Positions 45,767-53,845 of a stretch of 64,000 nucleotides of DNA are shown here, piece after piece; position 1 is the first letter of the stretch; the number at the start of each line of letters is the position of its first letter. A program made the position numbers and the translations under genes. The notes beneath the pieces are model-generated. The model did not search any database. It saw nothing but the letters and a program-made list of their open reading frames with translations, and was not told the origin of the DNA. Source of the stretch: Imbroritus primus (GTDB lineage: Bacteria > Pseudomonadota > Gammaproteobacteria > Burkholderiales > Burkholderiaceae); contig NZ_OZ201293.1 in NCBI RefSeq assembly GCF_964332355.1, positions 1,240,001-1,304,000 on the forward strand, read 5' to 3'.

Positions 45767-47857
45767 TCAGCCCGGCTGGCCGCTGAAGCGTGCCAGCAGC
45801 TCCTGCTGGCTGACATGGCGGACCTTGCTCTTCGAACGCTTGCGGCGGTAGCTGCCATCGTTTTGCATGATCCACGCCGAGGCGTTGTCGCGCAGGTGGA
45901 TCTGCAGGCTTTCACGAATGACCCGTGCCTTCAGGCTCTTGTCCAGCACCGGAAAGGCGACTTCCACGCGGCGGAACAGGTTGCGGTCCATCCAGTCGGC
46001 ACTGGAGAGGTAGACGGTTTCCTTGCCTTCGGCATGGAAGTAGTACACCCGATGGTGCTCCAGGAAACGCCCGATGATCGAGCGTACGTGAATGTTGTCC
46101 GACAGGCCCGGCACGCCCGGCCGCAACGCGCAGACGCCGCGCACGATCAGGTCGATGCGCACGCCGGCACGCGAGGCCTTGTACAGCTCGTCGATGATGG
46201 TTGGCTCGAGCAGGGCATTCATCTTGGCGATGATGCGGGCGCGCTTGCCGGCGCGCGCGGCACGGGCTTCGGCGCGGATGTGGTCGATCAGGTTTGGATG
46301 CATCGTGAAGGGCGAGTGCCACAGGTGATGCAGCTTGACCTGGCCGCCGGTACTGGTCATCAGGTGGAAGACGTTGTGCACGTCCTCGCAGATCTGCTCA
46401 TTGGCGGTCATCAGTCCGAAGTCGGTGTACAGACGGGCGGTGCGGGGGTGGTAATTGCCGGTGCCGAGATGCGCATAGCGACGCAGTTGTACCCGACGAT
46501 GTTTTGCACCGCTCAGTTCGCGGCGTACGATCAGCAGCATCTTGGCATGGCACTTGTGGCCGACCACACCGTACACCACATGCGCCCCCGCGGATTCGAG
46601 CCGCTCCGCCCAGTTGATATTGGTTTCCTCATCGAAGCGCGCCAGCAATTCGACTACCACTGTCACTTCCTTGCCGTTCTGCGCTGCCTTGATCAACGCC
46701 TCCATGACCGGCGAGTCATTGCCGGTGCGGTACACCGTCTGCTTGATGGCCATCACGTCGGGGTCGCGGGCTGCCTGCTGCAGCAGCTCCAGCACGGACG
46801 AAAAGCTTTCGTACGGATGGTGCAGGAGAATGTCGCCGCTGCGGATCACATCGAAGACATTGCTCGATGCCGCCATGGCCTTGACCGGCGCGGGCACGAG
46901 CGGCGCATACTTGAGCGAGGGATTGTCGACCAGGTCAGCCACCTGCATCAGCCGCACCAGGTTGACGGGACCGTGGACGCGATAGCAGTCGCTCTCCTGC
47001 AGGCCGAATTCGACCAGCAGTCGCCGCGTCAGAGCTGGCGGGGTTTCGGCGGATACCTCGAGCCGCACGGCGTCGCCGAAGTGGCGGGCCGGCAGTTCAC
47101 CCTGCAGGGCCTCGCGCAGGTCGGTGATGTCGTCATCCGAGACAAACAGGTCGGAGTTGCGCGTGACGCGGAACTGGTAGCAGCCCCGCACCGAGATCTG
47201 GGGAAACAGCTCGTGCACAAAGCCCTGGATGAGCGAGGTCAACAGGACGAAACCGTGGGGGTGGCCCGACAGGGCCTCCGGCATGCGCAGCAGGCGCGGC
47301 AGCGAGCGCGGCGCCTGGACGATGGCCAGTTCTGCCTCGCGGCCGAAGGCATCCTTGCCGGACAGTTCGAGAATAAAGTTCAGGCTCTTGTTGAGCACGC
47401 GCGGGAAGGGGTGGGCCGGATCCAGCGCCATGGGCGTCAGCACCGGCAGCAGGTCCTGCTGGAAGACGCTGCGCGCCCACGCACGCTGCTCCTCGGTCCA
47501 GCTGTCGGTGAGGTGGATGTATACTCCGGCCTTCTCCAGCAGGGGCATGACCGTATGGGTCAGCATCCTGTACTGCTCCGCCACCAGCGCGCTGGCCCGT
47601 TCGCTGACCATCTGCAGCGCCTGCTGGACCGACATGCCATCGGGCGTCAGGCCCGACGGATTGTCGCGCAGTTGCTCCTTGAGACCTGCCACGCGGATCT
47701 CGAAGAATTCGTCGAGGTTGCTGGATACGATGCAGATGAATTTCAGCCGCTCCAGCGCCGGAACATCGGCGTCTGCGGCCTGCGCCAGGACGCGCGCATT
47801 GAATTCGAGCAGGCCGATTTCACGATTGAGCAGACTGTCAGCGGAGGGCATCGACAT
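45767..47857 (-). CDS. ppk: Polyphosphate kinase 1
   Basis: Makes long-chain polyphosphate from ATP. The 696-residue protein has the N domain (LLNREIGLLEFNARVLAQA), the head domain, and the two phospholipase-D-like C domains. The autophosphorylated His lies in VVGHKCHAKMLLI, and the second conserved His region in HHRVYYFHAEGKE. I chose ATG 47857 before MPSADSLLN; the frame stays open to 47962, but that part contains the PHO box and has no ribosome site. It is divergent from ppx and probably induced by PhoB. Confidence 0.96.
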   Translation of the reverse strand: MSMPSADSLLNREIGLLEFNARVLAQAADADVPALERLKFICIVSSNLDEFFEIRVAGLKEQLRDNPSGLTPDGMSVQQALQMVSERASALVAEQYRMLTHTVMPLLEKAGVYIHLTDSWTEEQRAWARSVFQQDLLPVLTPMALDPAHPFPRVLNKSLNFILELSGKDAFGREAELAIVQAPRSLPRLLRMPEALSGHPHGFVLLTSLIQGFVHELFPQISVRGCYQFRVTRNSDLFVSDDDITDLREALQGELPARHFGDAVRLEVSAETPPALTRRLLVEFGLQESDCYRVHGPVNLVRLMQVADLVDNPSLKYAPLVPAPVKAMAASSNVFDVIRSGDILLHHPYESFSSVLELLQQAARDPDVMAIKQTVYRTGNDSPVMEALIKAAQNGKEVTVVVELLARFDEETNINWAERLESAGAHVVYGVVGHKCHAKMLLIVRRELSGAKHRRVQLRRYAHLGTGNYHPRTARLYTDFGLMTANEQICEDVHNVFHLMTSTGGQVKLHHLWHSPFTMHPNLIDHIRAEARAARAGKRARIIAKMNALLEPTIIDELYKASRAGVRIDLIVRGVCALRPGVPGLSDNIHVRSIIGRFLEHHRVYYFHAEGKETVYLSSADWMDRNLFRRVEVAFPVLDKSLKARVIRESLQIHLRDNASAWIMQNDGSYRRKRSKSKVRHVSQQELLARFSGQPG

Positions 47858-47907
47858 GATGGCGGTTTTCTTATGTAATATCGGATGATCGACTTTCGCA
47901 CGTTCGC

Positions 47908-47925
47908 ATGTCAGTTTGATGACAT
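47908..47925 (-). promoter_or_regulatory. PHO box between ppk and ppx
   Basis: On the minus strand ATGTCAT-CAAA-CTGACAT keeps the 7-4-7 format. It is also nearly palindromic (ATGTCA-N6-TGACAT), so it reads as a weaker box on the plus strand. It is 50 bases from the chosen ppk start and 81 from ppx. Confidence 0.6.
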
Positions 47926-47933
47926 CGCCATTT

Positions 47934-47951
47934 TTGTCATGATGCTGCAAT
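47934..47951 (+). promoter_or_regulatory. Weaker PHO-box-like repeat facing ppx
   Basis: TTGTCAT-GATG-CTGCAAT has one good and one degenerate half-site in 7-4-7 spacing, 55 bases before the ppx ATG. It may help induce ppx, but the second half-site is weak. Confidence 0.35.
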
Positions 47952-48006
47952 AATAAAGTCATAGTTTGCAGGCATCCATGCCCAGATCCCTTTCCCTATC
48001 CTTCCG

Positions 48007-49539
48007 ATGAATGCCAATGCACGCCTGCTGGCCGCGGTCGATCTCGGCTCGAACAGTTTCCGCCTGATGATCGGCCGGGTCGACGAGAGTATTACCGCAG
48101 AAGGCTCGAGCCGGCAAATCTTCCAGGTCGACGCCATGCGCGAACCGGTGCGCCTGGCGGCCGGCCTGACGCCGGACAAGTATCTCGACCAGCCCTCGCG
48201 CCGCCGCGGGCTGGATGCCCTGCGCCGCTTTGGCGACCGGCTGCGTGACTTCGACCGCGAGCAGGTCAGGGCGGTGGCGACCAATACGCTGCGCGTGGCC
48301 AAGAATGCCCCGGAATTCCTGATCGAGGCCGAGGCTGCGCTGGGATTTCCCATCGATGTCATTGCCGGGCGTGAAGAAGCGCGCCTGATCTATCTCGGTG
48401 CTTCCCACGATGCTCCCGCCTGTGTCGGCAACCGGCTGGTGGTGGACATTGGCGGCGGCTCTACGGAATTCATCATCGGCAACGGCTATGAGCCGCAACT
48501 GATGGAGAGCCTGTACATCGGCTGCGTGTCGCACAGCCGCCAGTTCTTCCCCAATGGCACCGTGGATGAGTACGCCATGAAACAGGCCGAACTGGCGGCC
48601 CGCCGCGAGATTCAGGTGCTGGTGCAGCAGTATCGCCATACGGGCTGGCAACAGGCTGTCGGCTCCTCGGGCACGGCCCGGGCGCTGGCTGAGCTCATCG
48701 AACTGAACGGCTTCAACGATCAGGCGAACGAGTTGGGCATCACCCGGCAGGGTCTGCTGCGCCTGCGGCGCGCGCTTATCAAGGCAGAGAACACGGGCCG
48801 GCTGAAGCTGCAGGGGCTGAAGCCGGACCGCATCCCGGTGTTGCCGGGCGGGCTGTCGATCATGCTCGGCGTCTTCGACGAGCTGGAACTCGATCGCATG
48901 GAAGTGACGGATGGCGCGTTGCGGCTGGGCGTGCTGTACGACACGCTCGGGCGCAACCATCATGCGGACATGCGGCAGGTCACGATCAGCCAGTTCGTGC
49001 GCCGCTACGGCGTCGACCGTGCGCAGGCGGAACGCGTGCGGCAGGCTGCGCTGCAGTTGCTGGCGCAGTTTCCCGAGCCGCCGCACGAGCGGCGCGACGA
49101 GAACCTTGCGTTGCTGGGCTGGGCAGCCAATCTTCATGAGATCGGCATGTCGATCTCGCATGCCGGCTATCACAAGCATTCGGCATACATCGCCAATCAT
49201 GCCGACATGCCCGGCTTTTCGCGTACTGATCAGGCGCGCCTGGCCACCTTGCTGCTGGGCCATGCGGGCAAGCTCGGCAAGCTATCAGCCAGCAGCAAGT
49301 TCTTCGACTGGCGCATGCTCTTCAGCCTGCGCCTGGCGTTCGTGCTGTGCCGGCGGCGCGCCGACGTGACGTTGCCGGATATCCGCGTGCAGCAGATTGA
49401 AGGCGATCTGGTGGAAGGATTCGCCGTGTATCTGCCGCAGGCATGGATCGAACGCAATCCCCTCGTCGAATACAGCCTGGCGCAGGAGGCGGATGAGTGG
49501 GAGCGCGTCGGCAAGCGCTATAAGATCGTCTACGACTGA
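48007..49539 (+). CDS. ppx: Exopolyphosphatase (Ppx/GppA family)
   Basis: Removes terminal phosphate from polyphosphate; a related activity on pppGpp is possible. The 510-residue protein has the ASKHA fold with phosphate loops AAVDLGSNSFRLMIG and VVDIGGGSTEFIIG, and a C-terminal HD-like helical domain (LHEIGMSISHAGYHKHSAYI). Domain order and length match bacterial Ppx. It is divergent from ppk. Confidence 0.95.
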   Translation: MNANARLLAAVDLGSNSFRLMIGRVDESITAEGSSRQIFQVDAMREPVRLAAGLTPDKYLDQPSRRRGLDALRRFGDRLRDFDREQVRAVATNTLRVAKNAPEFLIEAEAALGFPIDVIAGREEARLIYLGASHDAPACVGNRLVVDIGGGSTEFIIGNGYEPQLMESLYIGCVSHSRQFFPNGTVDEYAMKQAELAARREIQVLVQQYRHTGWQQAVGSSGTARALAELIELNGFNDQANELGITRQGLLRLRRALIKAENTGRLKLQGLKPDRIPVLPGGLSIMLGVFDELELDRMEVTDGALRLGVLYDTLGRNHHADMRQVTISQFVRRYGVDRAQAERVRQAALQLLAQFPEPPHERRDENLALLGWAANLHEIGMSISHAGYHKHSAYIANHADMPGFSRTDQARLATLLLGHAGKLGKLSASSKFFDWRMLFSLRLAFVLCRRRADVTLPDIRVQQIEGDLVEGFAVYLPQAWIERNPLVEYSLAQEADEWERVGKRYKIVYD

Positions 49540-49583
49540 TCTTCCGCCCGCGGTTGGCAAGCGGCGGTTAGCAGAGCGGGGCA

Positions 49584-49612
49584 GCCGGGCGACCACGCAT
49601 GGCCCGCCCGGC
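49584..49612. terminator. Hairpin between convergent ppx and olsB
   Basis: GCCGGGCG and CGCCCGGC form a perfect 8-bp stem around a 13-base loop in the 87-base convergent gap. There is no T-tract, so termination strength is doubtful. Confidence 0.4.
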
Positions 49613-49626
49613 ATCACTGGAGCAAC

Positions 49627-50460
49627 TCACGCCTTGTTCAGGAAGTGTCGTGCGTAACGCGGATTCATGCTGGAGATCCGCAGCAGGGTCAGGAAGTCGG
49701 CCACATTGAAATCGGGATCCCATGCCGGGGCGCCGCAAATCTTGGCGCCGAGCCGTAGATATCCCTTGACCAGCGCCGGGGGCTCCACGTCGAGGTGCTG
49801 GTTCAGGTTCTCCACCGGCAAGGGCAGGCGCGGGAAGGCGTGATACTCCACCGGCGCCAGCGCGCCGGCAGCGAAGCTGTGCGACAGGCTGGCCGCGTAA
49901 TGCCCGCCATCCGCCATCGACACGCTGGCGCAGCCGAGCATCGTTTCGAAGCCGTGCTGTGTCATGTATTCGCCAAGGCCGCCCCAGAGTGCCATGATCA
50001 CGCTGCCGGAACGGAAATCGCGGTGCACGCAGGAACGTCCCACTTCCACCATCTTAGGCTTGAGATGCTGCAGGCGCACGAGATCGAATTCGGCCTCCGA
50101 ATACAGGCAGCCGATGCGCTTGGCCTGGTGCGGCGGTAGCACCCGGTAGGTGCCGACGACCCGCAGCGTTTCCTGGTCGCGCACGATTAGGTGATCGCAG
50201 AAGGCATCGAACATGTCCACATCGATACCGCTGGCCGCCGACGCCAGGCGTGCGCCCATCTCCTCCGCAAACACCTTGTAGCGCAGACGTTGCGCTTCCT
50301 CTACTTCATCCTGGTGCCGGGCCCACGTAACACTGAAAGCATGCTTCTCACGCGCAGCCGCATCCGCTGTGCGATGAAGTCCCCTCCGGACCGACGGCGC
50401 GAGGCTGACCGTCGGCAAGGCATCGACCAGAGGCTGGGTGGGGTTCGGAAGCTCGCGCAT
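49627..50460 (-). CDS. olsB: Ornithine lipid acyltransferase OlsB-type (GNAT/hemolysin-like)
   Basis: A 277-residue GNAT-fold protein of the OlsB/Acetyltransf_5 type, which N-acylates ornithine with a 3-hydroxyacyl-ACP, the first step of phosphorus-free ornithine lipids. Family marks are EAQRLRYKVFAEEMGA, DMFDAFCDHLIVRD, VGTYRVL and VEVGRSCVHRDFRSG. The first 45 residues are variable. A three-repeat PHO box with a -10 TAGAAT stands upstream, so phosphate starvation should induce it. olsA is not in the window. A general N-acyltransferase role remains possible. Confidence 0.8.
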   Translation of the reverse strand: MRELPNPTQPLVDALPTVSLAPSVRRGLHRTADAAAREKHAFSVTWARHQDEVEEAQRLRYKVFAEEMGARLASAASGIDVDMFDAFCDHLIVRDQETLRVVGTYRVLPPHQAKRIGCLYSEAEFDLVRLQHLKPKMVEVGRSCVHRDFRSGSVIMALWGGLGEYMTQHGFETMLGCASVSMADGGHYAASLSHSFAAGALAPVEYHAFPRLPLPVENLNQHLDVEPPALVKGYLRLGAKICGAPAWDPDFNVADFLTLLRISSMNPRYARHFLNKA

Positions 50461-50492
50461 CGATATTTCCCTTTCGTGACAGATTGCGGCTG

Positions 50493-50537
50493 ATTCTAGA
50501 GACCGCAGATGACACTTCAGAGACGTTTCGATGACAT
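50493..50537 (-). promoter_or_regulatory. PhoB-type promoter of olsB: triple PHO repeat and -10
   Basis: On the minus strand ATGTCAT, ACGTCTC and GTGTCAT start every 11 bases (50537 to 50509). After a 10-base spacer comes TAGAAT (50498-50493), the usual distance of a -10 element from an activating PHO box. The predicted leader to the ATG at 50460 is about 25 bases. Confidence 0.75.
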
Positions 50538-50586
50538 TTCATGATGCGCGGACGTGCCGCAGATGCCCGGACGGGCGCGCGGGATG

Positions 50587-51060
50587 TCAGAGGAGGTCGG
50601 GATTGATGACCGCGCGCAGCACGACCTGGGCTTCGCCTTCACGCGTGCGGCTGGTGAGCCACCAGACACCGCCTTTGCGAACACTCCACGGTAATTCCGA
50701 TCCTGCCAGTAGCAGGCTGGCGGTGTTGCCGATCCATGGCTGGTGGCCGACCACCACCGTGTCGGGACCTTGCGGCCAGCCCACGCGCGCCAGGACTTGG
50801 CTGACATCGGCGCCCGGTTCCAGTTCCTGGGCAATTTCGGGTTGTGGAGTCAACGCCTGGGCGGTCTGGATGGTGCGCAGGGCGGGGCTGGTGAGGATCC
50901 GGGCGGATGCCGGCAGGCGTTGGCGCAGCCAGTGGGCAATCCGTTCGGCCTGTTTCTGGCCCCGCTCGGTGAGAGGGCGCTTCAGATCGGCAGCACGCTG
51001 GATGCTGAGGTGTGCCGGCAGGTCTTCGGCTTCGGCATGGCGCCACAATACCAGGTTCAT
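50587..51060 (-). CDS. sixA: Phosphohistidine phosphatase SixA (histidine phosphatase family)
   Basis: A 157-residue protein of the histidine phosphatase superfamily. The catalytic motif is LVLWRHAEAED (RH at residues 7-8); conserved Arg and the second His appear in LTERGQKQAERIA and VVVGHQPWIG. The short length without a cap domain fits SixA, which removes phosphate from phosphohistidine in phosphotransfer proteins. It is upstream of olsB on the same strand, but olsB has its own promoter. Confidence 0.88.
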   Translation of the reverse strand: MNLVLWRHAEAEDLPAHLSIQRAADLKRPLTERGQKQAERIAHWLRQRLPASARILTSPALRTIQTAQALTPQPEIAQELEPGADVSQVLARVGWPQGPDTVVVGHQPWIGNTASLLLAGSELPWSVRKGGVWWLTSRTREGEAQVVLRAVINPDLL

Positions 51061-51196
51061 TCCCTTTCCTTACGATGCGCCATGTGAGGCGCATACAGTG
51101 TGCAGCTGGCGCGTGACGGGGGTGTGTCGCGGGTGCGCTGTGTGTGCGCCTGTTCCCGACCGATGATACCCGGACCGGCAGGGCGCGGCTAGCGCA

Positions 51197-51226
51197 TTGA
51201 CGCTCTTGTTCAAGGCGGGATATACT
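51197..51226 (+). promoter_or_regulatory. Promoter of tRNA-Pro
   Basis: TTGACG (51197-51202) and TATACT (51221-51226) with an 18-base spacer end 9 bases before the tRNA, so transcription would start only a few bases upstream of it. Confidence 0.7.
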
Positions 51227-51235
51227 AGTTGGCTT

Positions 51236-51312
51236 CGGAGCGTAGCGCAGCCTGGTAGCGCATCTGATTTGGGATCAGAGGGTCGTAGGTTCGAATCCTA
51301 TCGCTCCGACCA
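51236..51312 (+). tRNA. tRNA-Pro (anticodon TGG)
   Basis: A complete 77-base cloverleaf with encoded CCA. The acceptor stem CGGAGCG pairs with CGCTCCG, and the anticodon stem TCTGA/TCAGA has the loop TTTGGGA, giving anticodon TGG. A terminator follows. No second copy of its 3' end is visible downstream that would mark an integrated element. Confidence 0.97.
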
Positions 51313-51666
51313 GTATTTGTAGTGGAATCAAGGGTTTACGGTTTGCGCCGTAGACCCTTTTTTCTTTCCCTGAACCGATCCCTAATCGTTTTCTCGCCCA
51401 TCCCTGGCCAGCAGTGGCTGTCCAGCCCCGGCTGCAAACTGCCGCAGGCTCTCTGGGCCAGACTGCTTCTTCTGCGCATTGCGTATCTGCCGTCTCCGGC
51501 ACGCCCTCGAGGGAGAGCGTGCTGCCGGCATGTCCCTTCAAAATTTTCTCTGCCCTGAACCCGGTGTGTCGCGCCGGTCGTTTCATATCCAGTTGCCGTC
51601 GCATGGCCAGACAGCGGTCCCGACGGCTTTTCAGCGCTTCAGCGTTTTTTCATGGCAGGGCACAAG
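51313..51666 (+). terminator. tRNA-Pro terminator (51331-51363) and otherwise gene-free stretch
   Basis: GGGTTTACGG pairs with CCGTAGACCC (one G-U pair) around TTTGCG, followed by TTTTTT. The remaining 300 bases up to the HNH-ligase gene contain no gene, repeat or clear promoter that I can support; two moderate hairpin-free GC-rich segments are all I see. Confidence 0.8.
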
Positions 51667-52704
51667 ATGAACAAGACGACAGCCTTGTTGAGTCGCGATG
51701 AATTCAGAGAGGGGGTGTTCGCCAGGGATCGGCATACATGCGTCTTTTGCGATAGACCTGCCGAGGATGCGCACCATATCATCGAGCGCCGCCTCTGGCC
51801 GGATGGCGGTTACTACCTCGACAACGGTGCATCGGTTTGTGGTGAGCACCATGTGCTGTGCGAGCAGACCGCGATCTCGGTCGAGGATGTCCGGCATGCC
51901 TGTGGTATCACGCGCATCATCGTGCCACCGCACCTGTACGCGGACCAGCGGTATGACAAATGGGGAAACCCGGTCCTGGCAAATGGCCAGCGTCTCAAAG
52001 GCGAGCTGTTCTTCGATGAAAGCGTGCAGAAGATTCTTGCTTCGGGCCAGGTGCTCGCGTTGTTTTCCAGCTGGGTGAAATATCCGCGCACGCACCATCT
52101 GCCCTGGTCCGCCGGGGTCAATGACGATGACCGCGTGCTCGGCTCGCTCTCGGCCTTCCATGGCAAGCGGGTGATTGTCACCGAGAAGATGGATGGTGAA
52201 AACACGACTCTATACCGGGACTACACGCATGCCAGAAGCGTCGATGGCCGAGGCCATCCGAGCCGGAACCGGGTCAAGCGATTCTGGAGCGGAATCAGCG
52301 CGGATACTCCGGACGGCTGGCGCGTGTGCGGCGAGAACCTGTATGCCCGGCATTCGATTCATTACACGGCACTGCGAAGCTACTTCATGGGCTTTTCGAT
52401 CTGGAATGAGGGAAATGTCTGCCTGGGCTGGGATGAAACCATGGAATGGTTCACCCTTCTTGGAATCACACCGGTGCCGGTACTGTATGACGGACTCTTC
52501 GACGAGAAGACGATCCGGCATCTCTGGCAGGAGAGTCGCTGGGGTCATAGCGAAGGCTATGTGGTGCGCCTGGCAGATCCGATCGGTTACGGTGAGTTCC
52601 GGCAGAAGGTCGGCAAGTTCGTCCGCAAGGGGCATGTGCAGACCATCAGGCACTGGATGCAGGGGCAACCCATCGAGCGCAATGGGTTGGCCGCGGACAT
52701 CTGA
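51667..52704 (+). CDS. HNH zinc module fused to an RNA ligase domain
   Basis: A 345-residue two-domain protein. Residues 20-66 form a complete HNH module: C25-x2-C28, H36-H37, N53 and C58-x2-H61. From about residue 165 the nucleotidyltransferase motifs of the RNA ligase family follow in order: motif I K174-M-D-G-E-N, motif III CGENLYARHS, motif IV SEGYVVR (Glu296) and motif V K314-V-G-K317. These predict Lys adenylation and sealing of nucleic acid ends. ATG 51667 is preferred over 51652. It stands alone, after a tRNA gene, and shares no operon with a known repair system. Whether the HNH part cuts or only binds is unknown. Confidence 0.82.
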   Translation: MNKTTALLSRDEFREGVFARDRHTCVFCDRPAEDAHHIIERRLWPDGGYYLDNGASVCGEHHVLCEQTAISVEDVRHACGITRIIVPPHLYADQRYDKWGNPVLANGQRLKGELFFDESVQKILASGQVLALFSSWVKYPRTHHLPWSAGVNDDDRVLGSLSAFHGKRVIVTEKMDGENTTLYRDYTHARSVDGRGHPSRNRVKRFWSGISADTPDGWRVCGENLYARHSIHYTALRSYFMGFSIWNEGNVCLGWDETMEWFTLLGITPVPVLYDGLFDEKTIRHLWQESRWGHSEGYVVRLADPIGYGEFRQKVGKFVRKGHVQTIRHWMQGQPIERNGLAADI

Positions 52705-52772
52705 AAAGCGCAGCCAGGACGCATGCCTCGATGCGTCTGGCTGGCTGTCCGCGTGGTGACGCGGGCTCCGGA

Positions 52773-53735
52773 TTACTGGTCGGCGCGGATGTCTGCCTGT
52801 TTTGCCGCTGAGGTATAGCGCGCCTCCTCCTCCTTGAGGAACGATTCGAACTGCGCGGTGCTGCCACCCACCGGTTCGACGCCGCCATCCATCAGCTGCT
52901 TGCGCACGGCCGGATCCTGCAAGGCTTGATTGATGCTCTTGTTCAGCCGTTCGATCTCCTTGGCGGGTGTGCCGGCCGGGGCAAATACACCCATCCAGTT
53001 GGAAAAGCGGTAATCCTTGACCTTGAGGATTTCAGCGACGGTCGGCACGTCGGGCAGGGCCGGCGAACGCTTCGGCGTGGTGACGGCGAGAATCTTGACC
53101 TTGCCGCTGTTGTGGTGCGCGATTACCGGCGGCAGGCCCATCACGCCGAGTTTCACCTGCCCGCCGAGCAGGTCATTCAGGGCCGGTGCAGCGCCCTTGT
53201 AGGGCACGTGCAGCAGCGAGACTTTGCCGGAAAGGCTCAGGACGGCGCCCGCGAAATGCATCGAGCTGCCGCTGCCGGGCGTGCCGTAACTGATGTCTTT
53301 CTGCTGGCTGTTCACGAGCTGCTGCAATGAAGTGACGCCAAGCGAGGGGTGCGCGACGATGGCCAGCGGCGTTTCGCCGATCAAGACGACCGGTACGAGA
53401 TCGCGTTCGGGGTTGTAGGGCAGCTTGATTCCAGCAGCCTTGCTGACGACGATTTCAGCGGGCGAGGCGATCAGGAAGGTGCTGCCGTTGGGCTGGCTCT
53501 TGGCCACCACGCTGGCGCCAATGGCACCGCTGGCACCGCCGCGGTTGTCGACCAGGTAGTTGGTCTTGTCGAGGTCCGTCAGCTTTTGCGAGACGATGCG
53601 GGCGACCGCGTCGACACCGCCGCCAGCGGGGTAGGGCACGATGACGCGTACTGCCTGATTGGCGGAGGTGGTACTGGTGAAGGATAGCGCTGCCAGTGTG
53701 GTCAGCGCGGCCAGCGTGGTCTTGAAGCAGTTCAT
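52773..53735 (-). CDS. TTT substrate-binding protein, Bug family (sulfatase-linked)
   Basis: A 320-residue Bug/TctC periplasmic binding protein. A signal peptide (residues 1-25, ending TSA) precedes AVRVIVPYPAGGGVDAVAR, and YLVDNRGGASGAIG is the second signature. GGAGGAG stands upstream of the ATG at 53735. It lies 110 bases after the sulfatase gene on the same strand, so the ligand may be the organic acid or sulfate ester handled by the sulfatase. No permease genes are visible. Confidence 0.92.
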   Translation of the reverse strand: MNCFKTTLAALTTLAALSFTSTTSANQAVRVIVPYPAGGGVDAVARIVSQKLTDLDKTNYLVDNRGGASGAIGASVVAKSQPNGSTFLIASPAEIVVSKAAGIKLPYNPERDLVPVVLIGETPLAIVAHPSLGVTSLQQLVNSQQKDISYGTPGSGSSMHFAGAVLSLSGKVSLLHVPYKGAAPALNDLLGGQVKLGVMGLPPVIAHHNSGKVKILAVTTPKRSPALPDVPTVAEILKVKDYRFSNWMGVFAPAGTPAKEIERLNKSINQALQDPAVRKQLMDGGVEPVGGSTAQFESFLKEEEARYTSAAKQADIRADQ

Positions 53736-53845
53736 GGATGTCTCCTCCGGTGAGGTCGTTTTTTTTGCTGTACTGCACGGGTGGCTGCAGGCCATGCTGG
53801 CATGCAGTCCGCGCAGTGGGTGGGCGTGGAGTGTGGGCTGCCTGG

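Noticed and set aside
45815..47878. A 687-codon open frame antisense to ppk
   Set aside because: Mirror of the ppk reading; ppk has complete catalytic motifs.
47858..47962. Longer ppk start at 47962
   Set aside because: The extension has no ribosome site and covers the PHO box; homologues begin near the chosen start.
51236..52704. tRNA-Pro as an attachment site of a genomic island carrying the HNH-ligase gene
   Set aside because: I found no integrase gene and no repeat of the tRNA 3' end downstream within the window, so an island is not supported.
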